From an uncultured Verrucomicrobiota bacterium (lineage in GTDB: Bacteria; Verrucomicrobiota; Kiritimatiellia; RFP12; UBA1067): a stretch of 13,015 nucleotides of DNA. Numbering within the stretch: the first letter of the stretch is position 1; every line of letters starts with the position of its first letter. Shown here one piece after another: positions 1 to 6,215 of this stretch. The notes below the pieces were generated by a model, which saw only the letters and a program-made list of their open reading frames with translations, made no database searches and was not told the origin of the DNA. A program made the translations under genes and the position numbers. The stretch spans positions 1-13,015 of the forward strand of contig CAMEZU010000030.1 in NCBI GenBank assembly GCA_945947925.1, read 5' to 3'.

Positions 1-70
1 TGCAGACTCCCTCCTCTACCCCGCCTGCACCGGCGGGTTCAATCCCAGGGAGCACATAAAGTATACCACG

Positions 71-119
71 ACATAATTCTCATTGGCAAGGGTAAACGTA
101 CCATTGAGAATTATGTTTT
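71..119 (+). terminator. Long hairpin followed by TTTT, possible intrinsic terminator
   Basis: Arms at 71-86 and 101-116 match as inverted repeats over 16 positions with a single mismatch (arms begin ACATAATTCTCA and end TGAGAATTATGT). The loop is 14 bases, and the right arm runs into TTTTC. This has the form of a rho-independent terminator for a plus-strand transcript entering from outside the left edge. The U-tract is short and the stem AT-rich, so it could instead be an end of a decayed mobile element. In the minus direction no T-tract follows, so it is a poor terminator for thiF. Confidence 0.4.
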
Positions 120-198
120 CTACGGTTTTTCTACGGAGGAAGAAATTTGAGGCTTCGGGCATAAGTGTGGGTCTCTTTGACACCGATTCCGACGTGAA

Positions 199-241
199 GC
201 GTTGCGAACATGGAGCGCGAAGCGCGGAATGTTTGCGACGC
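199..241. repeat. Imperfect 13-bp inverted repeat with GC-rich core
   Basis: Left arm 199-211 (GCGTTGCGAACAT) and right arm 229-241 (ATGTTTGCGACGC) are complementary at 11 of 13 positions. The two exceptions can be G-U pairs in RNA on one strand. Inside, a 3x3 GGA/GGA internal loop leads to a GCGC-GAA-GCGC mini-hairpin. No gene overlaps it and no T-tract follows. It may be a dispersed intergenic repeat or a structured RNA element; function unknown. Confidence 0.45.
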
Positions 242-319
242 GTTGCATAGAACAGAAGCGCGTAGAGGTGTGAACAGTCGCCCGCCCGGCTAGGTCAATT
301 CATCCGTCCTTCCTGCTGA

Positions 320-337
320 GGAGGCGGGGACGCCTCC
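320..337. repeat. Perfect 7-bp GC hairpin abutting the thiF stop codon
   Basis: GGAGGCG (320-326), loop GGGA, CGCCTCC (331-337). On the minus strand it lies one base beyond the thiF stop codon at 339-341, so it could slow or end transcription of thiS-thiF, but no U-tract follows. The adjoining CTACGG (339-344) also occurs at 120-125 and 131-136, which suggests a dispersed repeat unit rather than a dedicated terminator. Confidence 0.4.
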
Positions 338-338
338 C

Positions 339-935
339 CTACGGTTCCTGGCCGAGGAGGAGGGCGACGACGGCGTTCGCCTGCAGGGCGGCGGCGAGGC
401 CCACGCGCGGACTCTGCGGGGACTGTCCCCCGTCCACGGCGCTTTCGCCGTCCCCGACGGCAATCAGGCTGCGGCCCATCCGGCGGACCCGCATCGCATT
501 GCTCCGGCCCCAGCCGGCCATCCCGCTCGCGGTGACGAGCGGCTTCCCCGACGGGAACAGCGCCGAAAGAATCATCACCTTCGTCTCCGCCCCGTCAACG
601 GCTTCCACGACGATGTCGCAATCTGAAAATAATTTGCGGACAGACTCCGAATCCAGGCGGATATCGCACAGTTCCAAGTCCAACTCGGGCTCGATCCGCC
701 GGAGGTTCTCCCCGAGCGCGGCGACCTTCTTCCGTCCGATCTGATCCCGAAAGAAGAACTGGCGGTTGAGGTTCGATGCGCTGACGACGTCGAAGTCGCA
801 GATGACGAACTTCCGAAGCCCCGCTCGCACGAGGTGCATCGCGCAGTTGGACCCGAGTCCCCCCGCGCCTGCAATGCCGATCCTCGCCTTCTCCAGGATC
901 TCTCGCTCGGTCTCAGTCAGATAGGTATTCACCAT
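339..935 (-). CDS. thiF: ThiS adenylyltransferase ThiF (short, family 2 type)
   Basis: E1-like enzyme expected to adenylate the C-terminal glycine of the sulfur carrier ThiS, the first activation step for sulfur transfer into the thiamine thiazole ring; cytosolic. The 198-residue protein has a Rossmann fold with the nucleotide loop GAGGLGSN at 23-30, the acidic strand end CDFD at 46-49, NLNRQ at 55-59 (Arg that contacts ATP in this superfamily) and VDGAETK at 113-119. It is shorter than the E. coli type (about 250 residues) and has neither the paired CxxC zinc motifs nor an obvious catalytic cysteine loop, as in the compact clostridial-type ThiF family, so this is not seen as truncation. It follows thiS by 23 bases, presumably as one transcript. 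The stop codon lies at the edge of a GC hairpin repeat. No thiG or thiH is in the window, so a role with another sulfur-accepting pathway cannot be excluded. Confidence 0.85.
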   Translation of the reverse strand: MVNTYLTETEREILEKARIGIAGAGGLGSNCAMHLVRAGLRKFVICDFDVVSASNLNRQFFFRDQIGRKKVAALGENLRRIEPELDLELCDIRLDSESVRKLFSDCDIVVEAVDGAETKVMILSALFPSGKPLVTASGMAGWGRSNAMRVRRMGRSLIAVGDGESAVDGGQSPQSPRVGLAAALQANAVVALLLGQEP

Positions 936-958
936 TCACTTTAACCTATTCGCTCTTC

Positions 959-1159
959 TCAGCCCCCGGCGACGACGCGAAAGACGTTGACCTCCATTCC
1001 CTCCGTCAGCGCAACCGCACCGAGGTCGCTCCCCGGCGCGTAGATCTCGCCGCCCGCCTCCACGATGGCCTTTGCCGTGTCGACGCCCTTGGCGGACATC
1101 AGCTCCGCCAGCGTCCGACCTTCCGCCGTCTCCGTCTTGCCTTGATATGAAATCGTCAT
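959..1159 (-). CDS. thiS: Sulfur carrier protein ThiS
   Basis: A 66-residue ubiquitin-like beta-grasp protein ending in VVAGG. The terminal Gly-Gly is the hallmark of ThiS/MoaD carriers, which are adenylated by ThiF-like enzymes and then carry sulfur as a thiocarboxylate. The start (MTISYQGK) is supported by GGAGG at 1166-1170, six bases upstream, and an extended -10 box just beyond. The length matches ThiS (about 65 residues) rather than MoaD (about 80), and the neighbour is a ThiF. The predicted leader is only about 12 nucleotides, too short for a TPP riboswitch, so thiamine control by the usual THI box is not present here. Which metabolite receives the sulfur is unclear because thiG is not in view. 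Confidence 0.88.
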   Translation of the reverse strand: MTISYQGKTETAEGRTLAELMSAKGVDTAKAIVEAGGEIYAPGSDLGAVALTEGMEVNVFRVVAGG

Positions 1160-1165
1160 TCGCTA

Positions 1166-1186
1166 CCTCCGACGCCCATTATATCA
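1166..1186 (-). promoter_or_regulatory. thiS promoter (extended -10) and ribosome-binding site
   Basis: Read on the minus strand, TGATATAAT (1186-1178) is a perfect TGn extended -10 element. It is followed by GGAGG (1170-1166) and six bases later the ATG at 1159. The predicted start of transcription, about 1171, places the ribosome-binding site at the very 5' end of the mRNA. No good -35 hexamer is seen, which is normal for extended -10 promoters. Confidence 0.6.
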
Positions 1187-1245
1187 CAACGGGGCGCCGG
1201 ACGGGCATACGGAAACGACGGCAGCCCAGCCGCCGATCAGGGCAT

Positions 1246-1270
1246 CCCCTTTTAAGGGGCGGCGCGCCCC
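1246..1270. repeat. Overlapping palindromes between divergent thiS and tcdA
   Basis: CCCCTT-TT-AAGGGG (1246-1259) overlaps GGGGC-GGCGC-GCCCC (1256-1270), so the middle GGGG can pair with either flank. It lies just upstream of the tcdA -10 box, where a -35 would be. It could be an operator for the divergent pair or a mutually exclusive pair of hairpins. No direct evidence of function. Confidence 0.35.
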
Positions 1271-1284
1271 GATCCCCTCAAAAG

Positions 1285-1293
1285 TGGTATAAT
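1285..1293 (+). promoter_or_regulatory. tcdA promoter, extended -10 (leaderless mRNA)
   Basis: TGGTATAAT at 1285-1293 is a perfect TGn extended -10 element. Transcription should begin about seven bases beyond, at 1300-1301, which coincides with the ATG of tcdA at 1301. No ribosome-binding site lies before that ATG. An earlier in-frame ATG at 1292 lies inside the -10 box and cannot be in this transcript. Confidence 0.6.
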
Positions 1294-1300
1294 GCACGGC

Positions 1301-2059
1301 ATGTCACATCCTCTTCTCTTCAAACGTACGGAACTGATGCTCGGCACGCGCACGCTGGACGCCCTCGCGTCCGCGAAAGTCGCCCTCGTCGGTCTCGGCG
1401 GCGTCGGCAGCTGGTGCGCCGAGTCGCTGGTCCGCACGGGCGTCGGCGAACTGCTGCTGGTCGACTCGGACCGCGTCGCCGTCACCAACGTGAACCGCCA
1501 GCTCATGGCGACGACGAAGACGGAGGGACAGGTCAAGGTCGAGGTGCTGGCCACGCGCCTTCGGGAGATCAATCCCGACGTGAAGCTCACGGTGCGGGCG
1601 GAGGCCTACGGCGAGGCGAACGCCGCGGACTTCGGGCTCGAGCGCTACGATTACGTGATCGACGCCATCGACTCCCTGTCCTGCAAGGCGGCGCTCATCC
1701 GCCACGCGCTGTCGCTTCCGTCCGTCACCCTCTTCGCCTCGATGGGCGCGGCGCTCAAGATGGACCCCTTCCAGATCCGTGCGACGGAATTCCGCAAGAT
1801 CGAGGGCGACGGACTCGCCCGCGCGTTGCGCCAGCGCTTCAAGAAGACCGGCGGCCTGCCGTCGCGCACGTTCACCTGCGTCTGGAGTCCCGAGCACCGC
1901 GAAAACCTGGGCGACGTCGTGCAGCCCGACGCGGAAGACTCGTGGGCGGCGATGAAGGCGCGCCTCAACGGAACGGTCGCCCACACGACCGCCATCTTCG
2001 GCTTCGCCCTCGCCGGCCTCGTCGTCCAAGACGTCGAGCGGCGGATGCGGAACGGCTGA
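1301..2059 (+). CDS. tcdA: tRNA threonylcarbamoyladenosine dehydratase TcdA (CsdL)
   Basis: ATP-dependent E1-like enzyme that dehydrates t6A37 of ANN-decoding tRNAs to cyclic ct6A. The 252-residue protein shows the nucleotide loop GLGGVGSW (31-38), VDSDRV (54-59), NVNRQ (63-67), DAIDS (121-125), MGAALKMDPF (148-157) and CVWSPE (193-198), in the order of E. coli TcdA (268 residues). It lacks the clear hydrophobic C-terminal anchor of E. coli TcdA and ends soon after GFALAGLVVQ. I chose the ATG at 1301 over the one at 1292 because of the promoter position and because MSHPLLFKRTELMLG aligns with the TcdA N-terminus. It is divergent from thiS-thiF, another E1-like system, and convergent with parC, with 18 bases between the stop codons. 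A MoeB-like role is less likely given the TcdA-specific motifs. Confidence 0.9.
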   Translation: MSHPLLFKRTELMLGTRTLDALASAKVALVGLGGVGSWCAESLVRTGVGELLLVDSDRVAVTNVNRQLMATTKTEGQVKVEVLATRLREINPDVKLTVRAEAYGEANAADFGLERYDYVIDAIDSLSCKAALIRHALSLPSVTLFASMGAALKMDPFQIRATEFRKIEGDGLARALRQRFKKTGGLPSRTFTCVWSPEHRENLGDVVQPDAEDSWAAMKARLNGTVAHTTAIFGFALAGLVVQDVERRMRNG

Positions 2060-2066
2060 CCGTCCC
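2049..2066 (-). terminator. Weak hairpin between convergent tcdA and parC
   Basis: In minus-strand RNA, seven pairs including one G-U close a TCAG loop that overlaps the tcdA stop codon; the plus-strand RNA has an A-C mismatch. No U-tract follows in either direction. It is the only stem in the 18-base convergent gap and might contribute to ending the parE-parC transcript, perhaps with Rho. Confidence 0.2.
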
Positions 2067-2077
2067 GTCCTTCTCCG

Positions 2078-4303
2078 TCAGTCCAGCACGCCCTTCGACG
2101 GGGTTTCGCCGTCGTCCCACCAGGTGCCCTTCGTGCCGGAGACGCGGGCAATCGGCTTCGTCGTGAGCTGCTTGCCCTTCGTCGTCGCGGTGCGGATCGG
2201 GACGACCTCCTGCTGTTCGCTCTTGCCCGTCTCGCGGTTGACGCGGCTGACGAGCTCCCTCGGCTGGAAGTACTGCTGGTGGATCTTCTGTCCCTTCGCC
2301 GGCTTGAACTTGACGTAGAGCGTCTCGGGGCAGCCCTTCTGCAGGAGCAGGATCTTCGACTTCGGCTTCTCGGGCGCGAGCCAGTAGTCCTTGTTGCGGA
2401 TGAGGCCGCCGAAGCGGAAGCGCTTGATGTAGCTGAAGCCGTAGCCGCCCTCCTCGTAGACGCAGGTGAAGTCGAGCGCCTCGCGGTCCTTCTCCTGGTT
2501 GTAGCGGAAGACGGCGAGGAGGTCCTTGTCGACGAAGATCTTGTCCTCGGGCTGGACCTTGCGGAACTTGCCGTTCTTCCAGATGAGGATGAGCTCGTCG
2601 AGGGAGGAGCACTTGAAGAGCTCGTCGCCGTTGCGGAGTCCGGAGCCGATGTAGTTGTTCTCCTTGTCCCACTTGATCGTGAGCTCGCTCGCGGTGATCG
2701 CGCGGACGTCGACCTCCTTGAAGGCGCCGGCCTCGATCTTCGTGTAGCGCGGATACTTCTTGCCGTATTCCTTGAGCAGTCCCTTCAGGTATTTCGTCAC
2801 GAAGGCCTTGAGGTGGTTGAGGTTGTCCTTGACCTGCGCCTCCTCCTTGAGGATGCCGTCGATCTCCTCGCGGTTCTTGTTGATGTCGAAGAGCGAGATG
2901 CGGCGGATCGGAATCTTCAGGAGGCGCTCGATGTCCTCGTCCGTGATCTCGGGATGGCGCAGCTCCTTGAGGAACGGCTGGAAACCCGTGCGGATCGTCG
3001 CCTTGACGCCCTCGTTCGTCTTCTCCGTCTCGATGCGCTTGTAGATGCGCTCCTCGATGAAGATGCGGTCCAGCGTGCGGGCGTGGAAGAGCTCGTCGAG
3101 TTCGCCGAGGCGGATCTCCTGCTCGCGCTTCGTGAGCTCGAGGAGTCGGTCGACGTTGCGCTTGAGGATCTCCGAGACGGTCATCAGCTTCGGACGGCCG
3201 GCGTCAAGGACGATCGGACGCGAGGAGATGGACTTCTCGCAGTTCGTGAAGGCGTAGAGCGCGGTGATCGCCTTGTCGGGATTCTCGCCCGTCTGGAGCT
3301 CGAGCTCGATGCGGACCGTGTCGCTCGTGAGGTCGTGGAGCTTGCGCACGCCGACCTTCTTCTTCTTGATCGCCTCCTCGATCGACTCGGCGATGGAGTC
3401 CGTCGTCTCGCCCCAAGGCAGTTCCGTGATGACGAGGCCCTTGCCCTCCTTCTCGATCTTCGCGCGGATCTTCACCTTGCCGAGTCCGTCCTGGTAGTCG
3501 GAGACGTCCATGACGCCGCCGAGCTGGAAGTCGGGATAGACCTGGAACGGCTTCTTCTGGAGGATCGCGATCTCGGCCTCGAGGAGCTCCGTGAAGTTGT
3601 GCGGCAGGATCGCGGTCGAGAGACCGACGGCGATGCCGTCCGCGCCGAGCATCAGCAGAAGCGGGATCTTCGCCGGCAGGTAGACGGGCTCCTCCTTGCG
3701 GCCGTCGTAGTTCGGGACGTACGTCGTCGTCTTCTTGTTGAAGACCTCCTTGCGGGCGAGTTCCGTGAGCCGGCACTCGATGTAACGCGTCGCGGCGTGC
3801 GGCATGCCGGTGAGGAGCGAACCGTAGTTGCCCTGTCCGTCGATGAGGTAGCCGAGGCCCTTGCCCCAGAGCTTGTTCGCGAGGACGCACAAGGCGTCGC
3901 CGATCGAGGCATCGCCATGCGGATGATACTGCATCGCGTGACCGACGATGTTCGCGACCTTCGTGTAGCGTCCGTCGTCCTTCTCGTACAGCGAGTGCAT
4001 GATGCGGCGCTGCACGGGCTTGAGGCCGTCCTCCAGCGCGGGAATCGCGCGCGAGCAGATGACATACGCCGAATACTGGCGGAAGTTGAAGTCAAAGAGA
4101 TCCCGCATCGGACCGACGCCCGTCAGGCCCGGCTTGGGAGGCGGCGGAGGCGGGGGAGGCGGATTGGTCTGAGTCGTTTTGGCGGCACCTTCGCCGTCCT
4201 TCTTCCGGGGCGACGAGGACGTCGCCCCCGCGGGTTGCGCGGCAAACAGGCTCAGGTCGTCAAAAAGGCTCGGCGGCTCGTTCTCTTTATGCTTATCTGA
4301 CAT
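2078..4303 (-). CDS. parC: Type IIA DNA topoisomerase subunit A, topoisomerase IV ParC-like
   Basis: Breakage-reunion subunit that cuts and rejoins DNA during strand passage, giving decatenation or relaxation together with ParE. The 741-residue protein has an unusual N-terminal tail (1-62: acidic, Ser/Ala-rich, nine consecutive prolines at 48-56). The GyrA/ParC core follows: GLKPVQRRIMHSLYE around 93-107, YHPHGDASIGDAL around 127-138, GQGNYGS, and AATRYIE with the catalytic Tyr at 174. After coiled-coil segments (about 395-470), a divergent C-terminal domain lacks a recognisable GyrA box (QRRGGKG), which favours topoisomerase IV over gyrase. The ATG at 4303 lies three bases beyond the parE stop; an in-frame GTG at 4306 directly abuts the stop and has better spacing from GGAG, so the start is uncertain by one codon. 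Alternative name: second GyrA paralogue. Confidence 0.88.
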   Translation of the reverse strand: MSDKHKENEPPSLFDDLSLFAAQPAGATSSSPRKKDGEGAAKTTQTNPPPPPPPPPKPGLTGVGPMRDLFDFNFRQYSAYVICSRAIPALEDGLKPVQRRIMHSLYEKDDGRYTKVANIVGHAMQYHPHGDASIGDALCVLANKLWGKGLGYLIDGQGNYGSLLTGMPHAATRYIECRLTELARKEVFNKKTTTYVPNYDGRKEEPVYLPAKIPLLLMLGADGIAVGLSTAILPHNFTELLEAEIAILQKKPFQVYPDFQLGGVMDVSDYQDGLGKVKIRAKIEKEGKGLVITELPWGETTDSIAESIEEAIKKKKVGVRKLHDLTSDTVRIELELQTGENPDKAITALYAFTNCEKSISSRPIVLDAGRPKLMTVSEILKRNVDRLLELTKREQEIRLGELDELFHARTLDRIFIEERIYKRIETEKTNEGVKATIRTGFQPFLKELRHPEITDEDIERLLKIPIRRISLFDINKNREEIDGILKEEAQVKDNLNHLKAFVTKYLKGLLKEYGKKYPRYTKIEAGAFKEVDVRAITASELTIKWDKENNYIGSGLRNGDELFKCSSLDELILIWKNGKFRKVQPEDKIFVDKDLLAVFRYNQEKDREALDFTCVYEEGGYGFSYIKRFRFGGLIRNKDYWLAPEKPKSKILLLQKGCPETLYVKFKPAKGQKIHQQYFQPRELVSRVNRETGKSEQQEVVPIRTATTKGKQLTTKPIARVSGTKGTWWDDGETPSKGVLD

Positions 4304-4306
4304 CAC

Positions 4307-6154
4307 TTAAAACTCCGACGAATCACACACGAGCGAGTCCATGATGTAGTCCTTGCGCTCGGGCGTGTTGGATCCCATGTAGAACTTGATCGTCTTCTCG
4401 ACGTCCTGGTCGTCCGCGCAGGTGACGGGCGTCAGGCGGATCTCGTCGCCGATGAAGCCCTTGAAGTCGTCCTTGTCGATTTCGCCGAGGCCCTTGAAGC
4501 GCGTGATCTCGCAGCCCTTGCCGCACTTCTTGATCGCCGCCTCGCGCTCGGCGTCCGAATAGCAGAAGTAGTGCTCCTTCTTGTTGCGGACGCGGAAGAG
4601 CGGCGTCTCCAGGATGAAGACGCGTCCGTCCGTGATGAGCTGACGGTAGAAGCGCATGAAGAACGTCGTGAGGAGCATGCGGATGTGGAGTCCGTCCACA
4701 TCGGCATCCGTCGCGAAGATGATGCGCGAATACCGCAGGTGGTCGAGCGTCTCCTCGATGTCGAGCGTCTTGATGAGGTTGAAGAACTCCTCGTTCTTGT
4801 AGAGGACGTCCTTGTTGAGCCCGCACGTGTTGAGCGGCTTGCCCTTGAGGAAGAAGACCGCCTGGTTCATCGTGTCGCGCGCAAGGCCCAGCGTGCCGCC
4901 GGCGGACTGCCCCTCCGTGAGGAAGATCATCGTGTCGTCGCCCTCGGGCTTGCCGGTCTTCTTGTTGATCTTGTCGAGCTTCAGGTGGTTCTTGCAGTCC
5001 TTCAGCTGCGGCACGCGCACCGACACGGCCTGCGTGCGCTCGCGCGCCTGCTTCTTGATCGTGTTGAGCTGGCTGCGGATCTTGCCCGTCTCCTCGATCT
5101 TCGCAATGAGCTTGTCTGTCTCCGCCGGCGAACGGTGGAGAACCGTCTCGATCTCCTTGCGCATCTGCGCGACGAGGTCGGACCGGAGGTCGTTCATCAC
5201 GAGCTTGATCTTCGTCTGGCCTTCGAAGACCGGATTCATGATTCTCACCGAAACCGCGCCGAGGAGTCCGTCGCGGATGTCGTCGCCGTCGAACTTCTTC
5301 TTCGGATCGTAGTCGTTCAGGGCCTTCGTGAGCGCCTCCTTGAACGCGGTGAGGTGCGTGCCGCCGTCCGTCGTGTACTGTCCGTTCACGAACGTGTGGT
5401 ACTCCTCGCCGAAGCGGTTCGTGTGCGTGAAGATGATCTCGAGCGTCTTCGTCTTCAGGTGGAACGGCGCGTAGAGCTTCTCAAACTGCGCCTCGTCCGT
5501 GATGAGGTCGGAAAGGCCCTTCTCAGAGCAGATGGTCTGTCCGTTCAGGTTGATCGTGAGCCCCGCGTTGACGTAGCAGTACATCTTCATGCGCCGCAGG
5601 ACGTGCTCCTCGCGCACCTTGAAGTTCTTGAGCACCTTCACGTCGGGCTTATAGCGGATATACGTTCCGTTCGGTTCACTTTTCGCGCACTTTCCGCGCT
5701 TCTGGGACTGTAGACGCCCTTCCTTGAAGAAGCCCTCGGCGTACGCGCCGTCACGGAACGCCCGCACCTCGAAGAACTCGGAAAGCGCGTTGACGGCCTT
5801 CGTGCCGACGCCGTTCATGCCGGCCGAGAACTGGTAGTTCTCGTTGTCGTACTTGCCGCCCGTGTTCATCTGGCTGACGCAGTCGACCACCTTCTCGAGA
5901 GGAATGCCGCGCCCGTAATCCCGGACGCTCACCTCGCCCGTGTCATAATTGACGTTAACGTCGATTTTCTTGCCAAAACCCTGCACGAATTCATCGATTG
6001 CGTTATCGATGACTTCCTTCATCAAAATGTAGATGCAGTCATGGTACATCGCGCCCGTGCCGGGTTCGCCGACGTACATGCCCGGCCGCATGCGGATATG
6101 CGTCACCGGATCGAGTGTCTTGATGCTGTCTGCGCCGTAATTCTCTTTCGCCAT
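4307..6154 (-). CDS. parE: Type IIA DNA topoisomerase subunit B, topoisomerase IV ParE-like
   Basis: ATPase subunit that captures the transported DNA segment and works with the ParC-like product encoded directly downstream. The 615-residue protein has a GHKL ATPase domain: EVIDNAIDE 47-55 with the catalytic Glu and Mg-binding Asn, DYGRGIP 79-85, GMNGVGTKAVNALS 112-125, GGTHL 264-268 and the QTKIKL lysine at 315-317. The TOPRIM domain follows (EGQSAGG 414-420, TDADVDG 482-488). Length and the lack of a GyrB-type C-terminal insert fit ParE or the compact Bacteroidetes-type GyrB. In EGQSAGG the usual Asp of EGDSAGG is Gln. I chose the ATG at 6154 (MAKENYGADS), preceded by a GGAAGAAGAG ribosome-binding region; the frame extends to a TTG at 6172, which is less likely. 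A promoter overlaps the stop codon of the upstream HAD gene. Confidence 0.9.
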   Translation of the reverse strand: MAKENYGADSIKTLDPVTHIRMRPGMYVGEPGTGAMYHDCIYILMKEVIDNAIDEFVQGFGKKIDVNVNYDTGEVSVRDYGRGIPLEKVVDCVSQMNTGGKYDNENYQFSAGMNGVGTKAVNALSEFFEVRAFRDGAYAEGFFKEGRLQSQKRGKCAKSEPNGTYIRYKPDVKVLKNFKVREEHVLRRMKMYCYVNAGLTINLNGQTICSEKGLSDLITDEAQFEKLYAPFHLKTKTLEIIFTHTNRFGEEYHTFVNGQYTTDGGTHLTAFKEALTKALNDYDPKKKFDGDDIRDGLLGAVSVRIMNPVFEGQTKIKLVMNDLRSDLVAQMRKEIETVLHRSPAETDKLIAKIEETGKIRSQLNTIKKQARERTQAVSVRVPQLKDCKNHLKLDKINKKTGKPEGDDTMIFLTEGQSAGGTLGLARDTMNQAVFFLKGKPLNTCGLNKDVLYKNEEFFNLIKTLDIEETLDHLRYSRIIFATDADVDGLHIRMLLTTFFMRFYRQLITDGRVFILETPLFRVRNKKEHYFCYSDAEREAAIKKCGKGCEITRFKGLGEIDKDDFKGFIGDEIRLTPVTCADDQDVEKTIKFYMGSNTPERKDYIMDSLVCDSSEF

Positions 6155-6186
6155 CGCTTCTCTTCTTCCCAAAAATTCAGGCGCCG

Positions 6187-6215
6187 ATTATAGCAAAACG
6201 GCGGCGCATTGGGAA
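6187..6215 (-). promoter_or_regulatory. parE-parC promoter, extended -10
   Basis: On the minus strand, TGCTATAAT (6195-6187) with TTCCCA (6215-6210, four of six to TTGACA) at 17-base spacing. The start of transcription would be near 6180, giving a leader of about 26 bases with a purine-rich ribosome-binding site. The -10 box includes the TAA stop of the HAD gene, so parE-parC can be transcribed on its own as well as by read-through. Confidence 0.55.

Larger units (their letters stand above)
1..338. other. Non-coding region downstream of thiF, rich in inverted repeats
   Basis: No plausible gene is seen on either strand in this stretch: the open frames are short and lack a convincing start and ribosome-binding site. 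It holds three inverted repeats (71-119, 199-241, 320-337) and a direct repeat of TTTTCTACGG at about 116-125 and 127-136. The first 60 bases contain a tRNA T-loop-like string (GTTCAATCC near 38-46) and pairable segments CTCCCT (7-12) with AGGGAG (47-52), but no complete RNA fold. The part around 60-140 is clearly more AT-rich than the genes. Confidence 0.6.

Noticed and set aside
30..60. Possible tRNA or tmRNA 3' end
   Set aside because: T-loop-like string present, but the T-stem has two mismatches in five, no acceptor partner is in the window and no CCA follows.
116..136. CRISPR-like direct repeats (TTTTCTACGG twice)
   Set aside because: Only two copies, adjacent, about 10 bases each and with no spacers.
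1292..1300. Earlier ATG of tcdA at 1292
   Set aside because: It lies within the -10 box and has no ribosome-binding site; the ATG at 1301 fits both promoter and family N-terminus.
1160..1300. TPP riboswitch upstream of thiS
   Set aside because: The -10 box lies only about 20 bases before the ATG, and no CTGAGA-type THI-box core is seen on the minus strand.
2279..4300. 673-codon open frame on the plus strand opposite parC
   Set aside because: Its translation is Leu/Val/Glu/Asp/Arg-rich low complexity, typical of the antisense of a GC-rich gene; the minus strand has full ParC motifs.
4571..5713. 380-codon plus-strand frame opposite parE
   Set aside because: Antisense shadow of the conserved ParE sequence, with no recognisable motif or ribosome-binding site.
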